Origin: Actinacidiphila guanduensis
Lineage (GTDB): Bacteria > Actinomycetota > Actinomycetes > Streptomycetales > Streptomycetaceae
Length of the DNA stretch: 64,000 nucleotides
Assembly: GCF_900103985.1 (NCBI RefSeq)
Contig: NZ_FNIE01000022.1
Span: 1 to 64,000, forward strand
Direction: 5' to 3'
This document shows positions 1 to 6,987 of this stretch, in pieces. Made by a program: the position numbers and the translations under genes. Below the pieces are notes generated by a model. The model saw only the letters and a list, made by a program, of their open reading frames with translations. It had not been told where the DNA came from and did not search any database. Within the stretch, counting starts at the first letter, position 1. Each line of letters starts with the position of its first letter.

Positions 1-474
1 TTGTGCGGCGCGGAGGCGGTCGGGGAGTGTGCTGAGGAGTTCGGGTGTGATGCGGGGGTTGTGGGGGTCGGGGGTGGGCATGCGGGTGGCGGTGCGGACG
101 GCGTCGAGGCTGGCTTTGCCGCACAGTCCGCAGGAGGAGGTGGTGTAGACGTTGCGTTCGAGGGTGATGTCGGGGACGGGGACGCCGGGGGCGAGGCGGA
201 CGTCGACGATGTTGTAGGTGTTGGAGCCGTCGGCTTGGGCGCCGGCGCAGTAGACGACGGAGGCGACCTCGTCGGCTGCGGCGACCACGCCCTCGCTGAC
301 CAGGAAGCCTGTGGCGAGTGCGAAGTCGTCCCCCGGCGTGCGCATCGTGATCGCCAGGGGGCGGCCGGCGAGCCGGATCTCCAGCGGCTCCTCGGCCACG
401 AGCGTGTCCGCGCGGTGCGAGGCCGCGCCCTCCCTGATCCGCAGTACCCGCCGCCGCTCGGTGACCCGTCCCAT
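1..474 (-). CDS. fdhD: Formate dehydrogenase accessory sulfurtransferase FdhD (3' part outside window)
   Basis: FdhD passes sulfur to the molybdenum bis-MGD cofactor so that formate dehydrogenase becomes active; it is cytoplasmic. The visible 158 residues read from an ATG at 474 and remain open to the window edge, so the C-terminal part is missing. Landmarks are VAEEP at residues 26-30, the TPGDDFALATGFL stretch from residue 46, and the sulfur-carrying CxxC loop SSCGLCGK with cysteines 115 and 118. It is divergent from the chorismate mutase gene, sharing about 150 bp of upstream DNA. Identity is secure; only the fragment's downstream context is unknown. Confidence 0.93.
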   Translation of the reverse strand, partial: MGRVTERRRVLRIREGAASHRADTLVAEEPLEIRLAGRPLAITMRTPGDDFALATGFLVSEGVVAAADEVASVVYCAGAQADGSNTYNIVDVRLAPGVPVPDITLERNVYTTSSCGLCGKASLDAVRTATRMPTPDPHNPRITPELLSTLPDRLRAAQ

Positions 475-623
475 GTCCCACCAGTCCCGGTTGTTGCCGC
501 CGTCCGCCGCCCCAGCCGGGCGCCGTTTACGTCCCTCCACAGTGCCACTACCCGGGCGCGCGGGGTGTCATAGGGTGTGGCACCGCAGCCGATCACTCCG
601 CGAACCCAGGATGGCAGACCGAG

Positions 624-977
624 ATGACAGACCAGCCGATGCCGGGCGCCGAGCACACCCTGGACGGGGACGAGGAGGCGCTCACCAAGCTCAGGGCGCT
701 GCGCGGCAGCATCGACAACCTCGACGCGGCCCTCGTCCACCTGCTCGCCGAGCGCTTCAAGTGCACCCAGGAGGTCGGCGAGCTCAAGGCCGCGCACGAC
801 CTGCCGCCGGCCGACCCGGCCCGCGAGGCCGCCCAGATCGCCCGGCTGCGCCGGCTGGCCGCGGACGCCCGGCTCGACCCGGCCTTCGCGGAGAAGTTCC
901 TGAACTTCATCATCGAGGAGGTCGTCCGCCACCACCGGGCGATCGCCGCGCGCCCCCGCCCGGAGGGCGCCGCGTAA
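624..977 (+). CDS. Chorismate mutase, AroQ type (monofunctional)
   Basis: A 117-residue all-helical protein of the AroQ fold that would convert chorismate to prephenate for phenylalanine and tyrosine synthesis. The pattern LRxxIDxxDxxLxxLLAERF at residues 25-47 and the C-terminal FLNFIIEEVVRHH helix are typical of monofunctional actinobacterial chorismate mutases. Start ATG at 624 gives the family's usual short N-terminal tail; an earlier ATG at 611 is in another frame. A TAGGGT box at 571-576 may be the -10 element. It stands alone and is followed about 120 bp later by tRNA-Leu. Confidence 0.85.
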   Translation: MTDQPMPGAEHTLDGDEEALTKLRALRGSIDNLDAALVHLLAERFKCTQEVGELKAAHDLPPADPAREAAQIARLRRLAADARLDPAFAEKFLNFIIEEVVRHHRAIAARPRPEGAA

Positions 978-1098
978 CCACGTCCGGACCCGCCGGCGGG
1001 GCCCCGGGGCCCCGCCGGAATCGCAGGTGAGGAGCACCGCCAATCCTTGGTATCGTGGTGCCGTCACCGCGGGGCGCACCCCGCGGCGGGCACCACCG

Positions 1099-1186
1099 GT
1101 CCGGGTGGCGGAATGGCAGACGCGCTAGCTTGAGGTGCTAGTGCCCTTTATCGGGCGTGGGGGTTCAAGTCCCCCCTCGGACACCA
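1099..1186 (+). tRNA. tRNA-Leu (anticodon GAG), CCA encoded
   Basis: An 88-nt class II tRNA. The acceptor stem GTCCGGG pairs with CTCGGAC with one G-U pair. The anticodon arm is CTAGC-TTGAGGT-GCTAG, giving anticodon GAG, which reads CUC leucine codons. There is a long variable arm (TGCCC...GGGCG) and a T arm with GGTTCAAGTCC. Discriminator A at 1183 and CCA at 1184-1186 are encoded. The reverse-strand methyltransferase reading frame ends inside this gene at 1125. Confidence 0.97.
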
Positions 1187-2405
1187 CCGAAAACCCCTGT
1201 TCACCAGGGGTTTTCTGCGTTTCCAGCACGTTTGCGGGCGCGTCCAGCCACGGGATCTGGCGGTCCGCGGTGACGGTCAGCCCGAACCGGTGGAAGCCAG
1301 GGCGCCCCTGGTCCTGCCACCAGCGGAAGGCGGCCTCCACCTCATCCCACAGCCGCCGCCGGCCCGACTGGTAGACGGTGGCGGTGTCGCGGCCGTCGCG
1401 GAAGATGACGACGGCCCACGACATGTCGGTGAGGCCGTAGAACCACACAGGTCGTCTTCCCGCCTGCTTGCGGTCGGGGACATGGGTGCAGTCCGGCACC
1501 TGGAGGCCGACCGCGAACGCTTCCACGCCCAGGTCGCCGGTCAGGAACTCCGCTTCCGAGACCGTCGTCGTCGACTTTTCCGCGTCCCCCGTGCCCTGTG
1601 CCGGGACGTAGTGGCTGTGCTCGGGGCGGACGAGGCGTTGGGAGCGCATGCGCATGAAATTGACCGGCCGCGTGAAGTGCCCGGACGCGCTGCGCCCGTC
1701 CTCTGCCACCACCAGGCGGGCAGTCGCCTCGGTGTAGGTGTAGTACGTGCCCCAGGGGGCGACGATGATCCCGCCCGGAGCGGTCTGCTCCACCCAGGGA
1801 TAGAGACCGGATCGCAGGCCGCACGTGGCGATCACCCGGTCGTAAGGAGCCCTCGGCGGATGGCCGAGCAGACCGTCACCCGTGATCACCCGCAGGCTGC
1901 CGTACCCGAGGCGGCGCAGAGCGGCGCGCGCCGCTTCCGACACTGCCGGGTCCACTTCCACCGAGACAACGTTCTCCTCGCCTACTCGGTGGGCCAGCAG
2001 GCCCGCGTTCCACCCTGTGCCGGTGCCGATCTCCAGGACGCGGTGACCTGCCCGTACGTCGAGGTCGGCCAGCATCGAGAAGACCACGCTCGGCATGGAC
2101 GAGGAGGAGGTGAAGTTCTTGCCCGGTTCTGTGCCGGTGTGGTTTCCGTCGTCCCACTGCGTGACGATCGGAACGTCGGAGTCGGCGTACCCGTACCAGG
2201 CCGCCGGGTCCGCGTTCTTGTCCACGGCGACTGCCCGACCGGCGGAGGCGTCGTGCGGCCACATCAGATCGGGCAGGAAGGCGGTCCGGGGCACGGCTGT
2301 GAACGCAGGTGCCCAGCCCGAGGCCATGAACCCGCGGTCAAGGAGCGAGCGGCCAAGCTCCGTACGTCCGGGTCGCTCGTCCTGCCTGCTCGAACCGCTG
2401 CTCAC
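1125..2405 (-). CDS. PCMT-like O-methyltransferase (RiPP-type)
   Basis: A SAM-dependent methyltransferase of the protein-L-isoaspartate O-methyltransferase superfamily, 426 codons. The core has the glycine-rich SAM loop VLEIGTGTGWNAGLLA near residue 125 and the SSSSMP segment before it that is usual in PCMT-like enzymes. A C-terminal extension ending RFGLTVTADRQIPWLDAPAN resembles the large methyltransferases that act on ribosomal peptides (graspetide, FxLD and LanS-type) more than housekeeping PCMT. The GTG at 2405 overlaps the stop of the 42-codon gene by four bases, with GGGAAG eight bases upstream. About 29 residues after DAPAN are encoded through the terminator and antisense to tRNA-Leu, so the natural 3' end seems replaced. 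Likely substrate: the adjacent peptide. Confidence 0.8.
   Translation of the reverse strand: MSSGSSRQDERPGRTELGRSLLDRGFMASGWAPAFTAVPRTAFLPDLMWPHDASAGRAVAVDKNADPAAWYGYADSDVPIVTQWDDGNHTGTEPGKNFTSSSSMPSVVFSMLADLDVRAGHRVLEIGTGTGWNAGLLAHRVGEENVVSVEVDPAVSEAARAALRRLGYGSLRVITGDGLLGHPPRAPYDRVIATCGLRSGLYPWVEQTAPGGIIVAPWGTYYTYTEATARLVVAEDGRSASGHFTRPVNFMRMRSQRLVRPEHSHYVPAQGTGDAEKSTTTVSEAEFLTGDLGVEAFAVGLQVPDCTHVPDRKQAGRRPVWFYGLTDMSWAVVIFRDGRDTATVYQSGRRRLWDEVEAAFRWWQDQGRPGFHRFGLTVTADRQIPWLDAPANVLETQKTPGEQGFSVVSEGGLEPPRPIKGTSTSS
1189..1215. terminator. Hairpin terminator after tRNA-Leu
   Basis: A perfect 11-bp stem, GAAAACCCCTG (1189-1199) with CAGGGGTTTTC (1205-1215), and a 5-nt loop. The A-run on one arm and T-run on the other make it usable on both strands. 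It lies three bases after the tRNA and also inside the 3' end of the opposing methyltransferase frame. Confidence 0.85.
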
Positions 2406-2530
2406 TTCCGGTGCTTCCCATCGCCTTCCGGGCTACCCCCGTCAGGGCTGGGCTCCGGCGGCGTCCACGGCGTGCCGGGAAGGTTGTCGTCGTCCCCGCC
2501 TTGAGCGCGGATCGCTGAGAGTGTCTTCAT
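2402..2530 (-). CDS. Small acidic peptide, candidate RiPP precursor
   Basis: A 42-residue ORF with an ATG at 2530 and a strong GGAGAAG ribosome site seven bases upstream. Its TGA overlaps the methyltransferase GTG, so the two are probably translationally coupled. The peptide starts MKTLSAIRAQGG, then has an acidic-proline core with DDDN (13-16), PGTPWTPPEP (18-27) and two Asp-Gly pairs (30-31 and 37-38), ending in a basic KHRK tail. Asp-Gly is the preferred site of PCMT-driven aspartimide formation. There is no hydrophobic segment. It could instead be a leader peptide controlling the methyltransferase; no homologue is recalled. Confidence 0.62.
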   Translation of the reverse strand: MKTLSAIRAQGGDDDNLPGTPWTPPEPSPDGGSPEGDGKHRK

Positions 2531-2570
2531 GTGTCTTCTCCTTCGGCGGCGGCATCTCGGCACGGATTTC

Positions 2571-2587
2571 CTGGGCCATCGGCCCAG
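2571..2587 (-). promoter_or_regulatory. Short hairpin between regulator and peptide gene
   Basis: CTGGGCC-ATC-GGCCCAG forms a perfect 7-bp stem with a 3-nt loop. On the reverse strand it lies 37 bases after the regulator stop and about 40 bases before the peptide start, so it may reduce read-through or mark the 5' leader of the peptide-methyltransferase transcript. There is no T-run. Confidence 0.4.
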
Positions 2588-2624
2588 TACCGAGCGTAAG
2601 GAGGGGATTACAGCTGAACATGAA

Positions 2625-3878
2625 TCAGCGGAATACCGGGTCTTCGTCCAGGTGGAAGCGGTTGGACATGCGGCGCAGGCGCTCCTTTGTCGCTACTCGC
2701 TCGGCGTGGATGATGCGGCGCAGGGTCGCCCGCGCGAGGGGGTGGTTGCGTACGAGTTGCGGCGCGAACCGCTCGGCCTTCTCCAACTCGTCCACGGCCC
2801 GCTCGCGGTTCCCGTCCCACAACCAGGCCCTGGCAAGGTCCATGTGATGGTGACCGCGGCGCGACTTCTGGAGGGAGAGCAGCGTCTCAGCCTTGGCTTT
2901 ACCTATTCGGGCGTCCTCCCGAAGAGCCTCGGTGTGATGACCCATCTCCACCGAGATGGATACCGAGTGGACCAGGACGTTCCCGGTCGAGAACGTGAGC
3001 GAGTGCCGGTCGTGCACCGGAGGACCGGAGTAGGCGTCCATGCGCGCGCCGGTCTCGCGGGCGAGCGAGATGCGGTGCCTGGCCTCGTCTCCGTTTCCGG
3101 CCCGCGCTGCGCTGACTGCCGCTCGAAGCTGGAGCGAGCCCCAGGTGCGAAGCGCCAACTGATCGCCTCGGCCGTGCTCATGCTGGATGCCGGCCAGGGA
3201 CTTGTCCAACAGGGCGATCGCATCGGCCCAGTCCGCCGTGGCCCACATGTCCCAAGCGCGCAGGCTGTTCGCGACCGCGGGCATCATGGCGTCGCCGGAA
3301 GCGGCTGCCGACCAGCCGGCCCGCTCGCAAGCCATGGCGATCAGTTCGGGATGGCCCAGCGAATGAGCCGCGTTGTGGGCCGTCTTGCAGCAGATCGTGT
3401 AGATCGCGAAGGCTTCCTCGCGTTCGTGTCCGGAGGACTGCTCCGCCAATGCGCGGCTCTCCCGGAAGAGGTCGGGGAGCTGTTGCATGATCCCCGTGTA
3501 GTCGGCCTGATCGCGTTTGGTGTGGAGTTTCTCCAACTCGCCCCAGAGCACCGCCGAAGGCCGCGCGGGACCGTCGAAGACGGGAGTCAGGTCGTAGCGG
3601 CGCAGCTCACGGAGGATGGCGGCCGCGGAGGTCCGCCAGGCGCTGTCTTCGCCCTTGGTCGGATACGGACGTGCGAGCAGATCGTTCGGATGGCAGTGCA
3701 GGGCGGCCGCGAGTTCGTTGATCGTGCTTGCGCGGTCGAGCACAACCCGGCCGTTCTCGACCTTCGACACCCAGCCTTGGGTGCGGCACATGACGGCCGC
3801 CAGGTCGGCCTGCGCCATACCCAGACGGAGGCGCTGGCGTCGCACCCGCCGCCCGACAGTCTCGTCCTCTTGCTGCAT
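2625..3878 (-). CDS. XRE-family HTH regulator with TPR-like C-terminal region
   Basis: A 417-residue DNA-binding protein. Residues about 8-60 form a Cro/C1-type HTH (RLGMAQADLAAVMCRTQGWV, then SKVEN). The rest is alpha-helical with repeated tetratricopeptide-like segments, as in actinomycete regulators that sense a small ligand or peptide. The ATG at 3878 begins MQQEDETVG just before the HTH; upstream in-frame sequence lacks a good ribosome site and is low-complexity. It lies upstream of, and in the same direction as, the peptide and methyltransferase genes, so it probably controls them. Its GC content appears lower than that of neighbours. Whether it activates or represses is not visible. 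Confidence 0.8.
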   Translation of the reverse strand: MQQEDETVGRRVRRQRLRLGMAQADLAAVMCRTQGWVSKVENGRVVLDRASTINELAAALHCHPNDLLARPYPTKGEDSAWRTSAAAILRELRRYDLTPVFDGPARPSAVLWGELEKLHTKRDQADYTGIMQQLPDLFRESRALAEQSSGHEREEAFAIYTICCKTAHNAAHSLGHPELIAMACERAGWSAAASGDAMMPAVANSLRAWDMWATADWADAIALLDKSLAGIQHEHGRGDQLALRTWGSLQLRAAVSAARAGNGDEARHRISLARETGARMDAYSGPPVHDRHSLTFSTGNVLVHSVSISVEMGHHTEALREDARIGKAKAETLLSLQKSRRGHHHMDLARAWLWDGNRERAVDELEKAERFAPQLVRNHPLARATLRRIIHAERVATKERLRRMSNRFHLDEDPVFR

Positions 3879-3919
3879 GGTTCGATGCTGGCACACGGGC
3901 CGGGCCGGGGGCCGTTGCT

Positions 3920-4492
3920 TCACGGGTGGGCGAGGCCCTGCAGGAGGAGGGCGAAGAGGCGGCTGCCCGCCTCGCGGGCGTCCTCGCGGCCGTCGAGGAT
4001 CAGGGCCAGGCCGCCCAGGGCGAGGGAGACGTCCGCCGGGTCGAGGTCCGGGCGGAGGCGGCCGTCCGACTGGCCCGCGGCCAGCAGCAGGCGCAGCGCC
4101 CGGTAGAGGCGGACCCGGGTGTCCAGGCGCAGCCCCTCGTTCGTGTTGAGGACGGTGTGCAGCACGTCGGCCATGCCGTGCTTGGTGGCCATGTAGTCCA
4201 GGAACCGCAGGCACCACTCGCGCAGCGCCTCCACCGGCGGCATCTGCTCCAGCAGGTGCGGGGCGGCGTCGCACAGCCGCTGCGTCTCGACCCGGTAGAC
4301 CGCGTCGACCAGCGACTCGCGGGTGGGGAAGTGGCGGTAGAGCGTGCCGATGCCGACGCCCGCCTCGGCCGCGACCGTCTTCAGCGTCGCCCCGGTGCCC
4401 TCGCGTGCGAAGACCTCCGCGGCCACCGACACCAGCCGGTCGCGGTTCTGCCGGGCGTCGGCGCGCAGCCGGCGCTCCTTGCTCTCGGACAG
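3920..4492 (-). CDS. TetR-family transcriptional regulator (apparent CTG start)
   Basis: A 190-residue TetR repressor. The N-terminal HTH runs from ADARQNRDRLVSVAAEVF through ATLKTVAAEAGVGIGTLYRHF, the hallmark TetR recognition helix, followed by an all-helical ligand domain. No ATG, GTG or TTG precedes the HTH in frame without crossing an unlikely region. A perfect AGGAGG lies six bases before a CTG at 4492 (LSESKERR), which I take as the start. It is divergent from the SDR gene, and a twin palindrome lies between them, so it probably represses that gene and itself. Ligand unknown. Confidence 0.85.
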   Translation of the reverse strand: MSESKERRLRADARQNRDRLVSVAAEVFAREGTGATLKTVAAEAGVGIGTLYRHFPTRESLVDAVYRVETQRLCDAAPHLLEQMPPVEALREWCLRFLDYMATKHGMADVLHTVLNTNEGLRLDTRVRLYRALRLLLAAGQSDGRLRPDLDPADVSLALGGLALILDGREDAREAGSRLFALLLQGLAHP

Positions 4493-4822
4493 GGCGGACC
4501 TCCTTGGCGCGCGGATCGGGTGACCCGGAGCGACCCTAGCCGTATCCGGGTGTGGTGGCCGCGTACGGGCTCGGGAGCCGTTTGCGGCCGCGGCTGCGGG
4601 ATGGGCTCGGGAGCCGTTTGCGGTCGCGCTGGGCGTACGGGCTCGGAGCCGTACCCGGTCGCGGTGGCCGTACGGAGCTGTGCGCGCTCGGGGTGGCCGC
4701 ACACGCTCAGGAGCCGCACGCGGCCGCACCGGTCGCGGGTTGCATCCGGAGCCGACTCCGCTTACGGTTATCCGGAGTCGACTCCGATTAAACCCCGAAG
4801 CCCTCCGAAAGGCAGGCGCACC
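4493..4822. other. Divergent intergenic region with 36-bp-period repeats
   Basis: This 330-bp gap between tetR and the SDR gene has no convincing gene. It contains GGGCTCGGGAGCCGTTTGCG beginning at 4567 and again at 4603, and a shortened third copy at 4639, so the period is exactly 36 bp; weaker copies continue to about 4740. The operator pair follows at 4745-4790. Confidence 0.7.
4745..4790. promoter_or_regulatory. Twin palindromic operator, probable TetR site
   Basis: Two nearly identical 20-bp elements, TCCGGAGCCGACTCCGCTTA (4745-4764) and TCCGGAGTCGACTCCGATTA (4771-4790), are centred 26 bp apart. The second contains the perfect 12-bp palindrome GGAGTCGACTCC; the first has one mismatch. 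Placement 33 bp before the SDR start and upstream of the divergent tetR fits autoregulated TetR control. Binding is inferred. Confidence 0.65.
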
Positions 4823-5782
4823 ATGTCCGAAGCACGGATCACCACCCCGTTCGGGGCGACCTCCACGGCGGCGGAGGTGCTGGCCGGCGTCGACCTCAGC
4901 GGCCGCCGCGCCCTGGTCACCGGCGCCTCCTCCGGCATCGGCCGCGAGACGGCGCGGGCCCTGGCCGCCGCCGGGGCCGAGGTGACGCTCGCGGTGCGCA
5001 ACCCCGAGGCCGGCGCCCAGGCGGCGAGCGAGATCGCCGGCGCCACCGGTGCCGCCGTGCACGTCGCCCCGCTGGACCTCGCCGACCGGCGCTCGGTGCG
5101 CGCGCTGACCGACGCCTGGCAGGGGCCGCTGCACATCCTGGTGAACAACGCCGGGATCATGGCCACCCCGCTCGGCCGCACCCCCGAGGGCTGGGAGCTG
5201 CAGTTCGCCACCAACCACCTCGGCCACTTCGGCCTGACGACGGGCCTGCACGGTGCCCTCGCCGCGGCCGGCGGCGCCCGCGTGGTCAACGTCAGCTCGG
5301 TGGGCCACATCAACGGCGACGTCCTCTTCGACGACCCGCACTTCACCCGCCACCCGTACGACCCGTGGGCCGCCTACAGCCAGTCCAAGACCGCCAACGT
5401 GCTCTTCGCCGTCGCCCTCGCCCGGCGCTGGGCCGCCGACGGCATTACGGCGAACGCGCTCAACCCCGGCCGCATCGCCGCCACCGGCCTGATCCGGTAC
5501 GTGGACCCCGCGAGCCTGCCGCCGCAGTCCTTCGACCCCGAGGGCCGCACCGGCGTCTCCGTGAAGGACATCCCGCAGGGCGCGGCGACCTCGGCGCTGC
5601 TCGCCGGCTCCCCGCTGGTCGAGGGCGTCACGGGGCGCTACTTCGAGGACTGCGAGCAGGCCCCGCTCGTCACCCCCGGCGTCCGCCGCGGTGTGGCCCC
5701 GTACGCGATCGACCCCGAGCGGGCCGAGCGGCTCTGGTCGCTGTCCGAGGAACTCCTCGCCACTCCCCTCCCAACCGCCTGA
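4823..5782 (+). CDS. Short-chain dehydrogenase/reductase
   Basis: A 319-residue SDR oxidoreductase. It has the NAD(P)-binding TGASSGIG motif near residue 36, NNAGIMA near residue 110, a catalytic serine in VNVSSVGH, and the YSQSK catalytic Tyr/Lys pair. The length and the NHLGHFGLT signature match the retinol-dehydrogenase/WW-oxidoreductase-like subgroup. The ATG at 4823 follows AAAGGCAGG. It is divergently paired with a TetR gene and probably induced by its ligand, as in many actinomycete detoxification pairs. The substrate cannot be predicted. Confidence 0.88.
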   Translation: MSEARITTPFGATSTAAEVLAGVDLSGRRALVTGASSGIGRETARALAAAGAEVTLAVRNPEAGAQAASEIAGATGAAVHVAPLDLADRRSVRALTDAWQGPLHILVNNAGIMATPLGRTPEGWELQFATNHLGHFGLTTGLHGALAAAGGARVVNVSSVGHINGDVLFDDPHFTRHPYDPWAAYSQSKTANVLFAVALARRWAADGITANALNPGRIAATGLIRYVDPASLPPQSFDPEGRTGVSVKDIPQGAATSALLAGSPLVEGVTGRYFEDCEQAPLVTPGVRRGVAPYAIDPERAERLWSLSEELLATPLPTA

Positions 5783-5997
5783 CGGTCGGCTTCCGGCCGT
5801 TTCCCGGCAGCGACGCTCGCGAGCAGCGTGCAGGTGGCCGCCCCCGCCCGCCGGCATGCTTCGGCCGTCCCTACGGGCGAGGACGCAGGAAGGGGCCCAC
5901 GACACAGCGGGTACGCACCGTCTCGGCGTCCGGAAGCCGTCGCCGTGCGACGCGCTACGCTCGGCCCCTGACCGGGTGATACGGAGGACGGGCGTCG

Positions 5998-6783
5998 ATG
6001 GGGACCCACGAGCGGTGGACGCGGCTGCTGGAGGCGCTCGGCGAGAGGGGCCGCATCAGCGTGGGGGAGGCCGCCGAGCTGCTGGAGGTCTCCGCGGCCA
6101 CCGTACGGCGGGACCTGGACGAGCTGGCCCGGCAGCAACTGCTCACCCGCACCCGCGGCGGCGCGGTGCTCGGCGGCGTCGCCTACGACCTGCCGCTGCG
6201 CTACAAGGCCGGGCGCCAGGCCGACGAGAAGCTGCGGATCGCCAAGGCCGCGGCCGCGCTGGTGCCGCCCGGCGCGGTGGTCGGCGTCAACGGCGGCACC
6301 ACCGCCTCCGAGGTGGCGCGCGAGCTGGCGGTCCGCGCGGACCTCGCGACCGGCGGCAGCCCGCCCGCGCTCACCGTCGTCACCAACGCGATCAACATCG
6401 CCAACGAGCTGGCCGTGCGGCCGTATGTGAAGACCGTGGTCACCGGGGGCGTGGCGCGGCCCAACTCCTATGAGCTGACGGGGCCGCTGGCCACGATGGT
6501 GCTCCAGTCGGTCTCGCTGGACTGCGCGATCCTCGGGGTGGACGCGGTGGACCCGCGGTTCGGCGCGGCCACCCACGACGAGGGCGAGGCGAGCGCGAAC
6601 CGCGTGATGGCCGAGCGGGCCGAGCGGCTGATCGTGGTCGCCGACGCCACGAAGCTGGGCCGGCGGGCCTTCGCGAAGGTCTGCGACACCACCGCGATCT
6701 CGGTTCTGATCACCGATCGGAACGCCACCCCCGAGGCGGTCGAGCAGTTCACCGCCCAGGGCGTGGACGTCCACTGCGTCTGA
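5998..6783 (+). CDS. DeoR/GlpR-family transcriptional regulator
   Basis: A 261-residue sugar-metabolism-type repressor. The N-terminal DeoR winged HTH (ISVGEAAELLEVSAATVRRD followed by L) includes the family's VRRDL recognition helix. The C-terminal DeoRC sensor domain has the GVNGGTT phosphosugar loop near residue 98 and the conserved late LIVVADATKLG segment. The start ATG at 5998 follows GGAGGACGGG. No sugar kinase or transporter is adjacent, so the regulated genes must be elsewhere or the gene is orphaned. A TACGCT at 5956-5961 may be a -10 box. Confidence 0.88.
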   Translation: MGTHERWTRLLEALGERGRISVGEAAELLEVSAATVRRDLDELARQQLLTRTRGGAVLGGVAYDLPLRYKAGRQADEKLRIAKAAAALVPPGAVVGVNGGTTASEVARELAVRADLATGGSPPALTVVTNAINIANELAVRPYVKTVVTGGVARPNSYELTGPLATMVLQSVSLDCAILGVDAVDPRFGAATHDEGEASANRVMAERAERLIVVADATKLGRRAFAKVCDTTAISVLITDRNATPEAVEQFTAQGVDVHCV

Positions 6784-6987
6784 GACCGCGAAGCCCCGCG
6801 CCAGCCCAACCCTCGATCGGCGTACGGAACTTGGCGGCCGTGTCCTGGCGCCCGCGACCCCGACCGTGCTCGGAGGGCGCGCTCCTGCCCCAAGCGCCCG
6901 CCGTGTCCCGCGGCGGCCCGCCCGCCCAACTCCCCGCCTGCCCATGCCGACCCGGGAATGTCGGTGCCCCCGGCTACCGTCCGCGCC

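Noticed and set aside
1125..1215. C-terminal tail of the methyltransferase (EGGLEPPRPIKGTSTSS) as a real domain
   Set aside because: It is the antisense translation of tRNA-Leu and its terminator; its sequence is dictated by the RNA gene.
1290..2504. Long forward-strand frame opposite the methyltransferase
   Set aside because: Low-complexity, Arg/His-rich translation with no domains; the reverse strand has a clear enzyme.
2402..2530. Graspetide or FxLD lanthipeptide precursor
   Set aside because: No ATP-grasp, LanB-like or LanC-like gene is present and the peptide has no FxLD motif or Thr-rich core.
1099..3920. Integrative element with attL/attR at tRNA-Leu
   Set aside because: No second copy of the tRNA 3' end and no integrase gene were found near 3.9 kb or elsewhere in the window.
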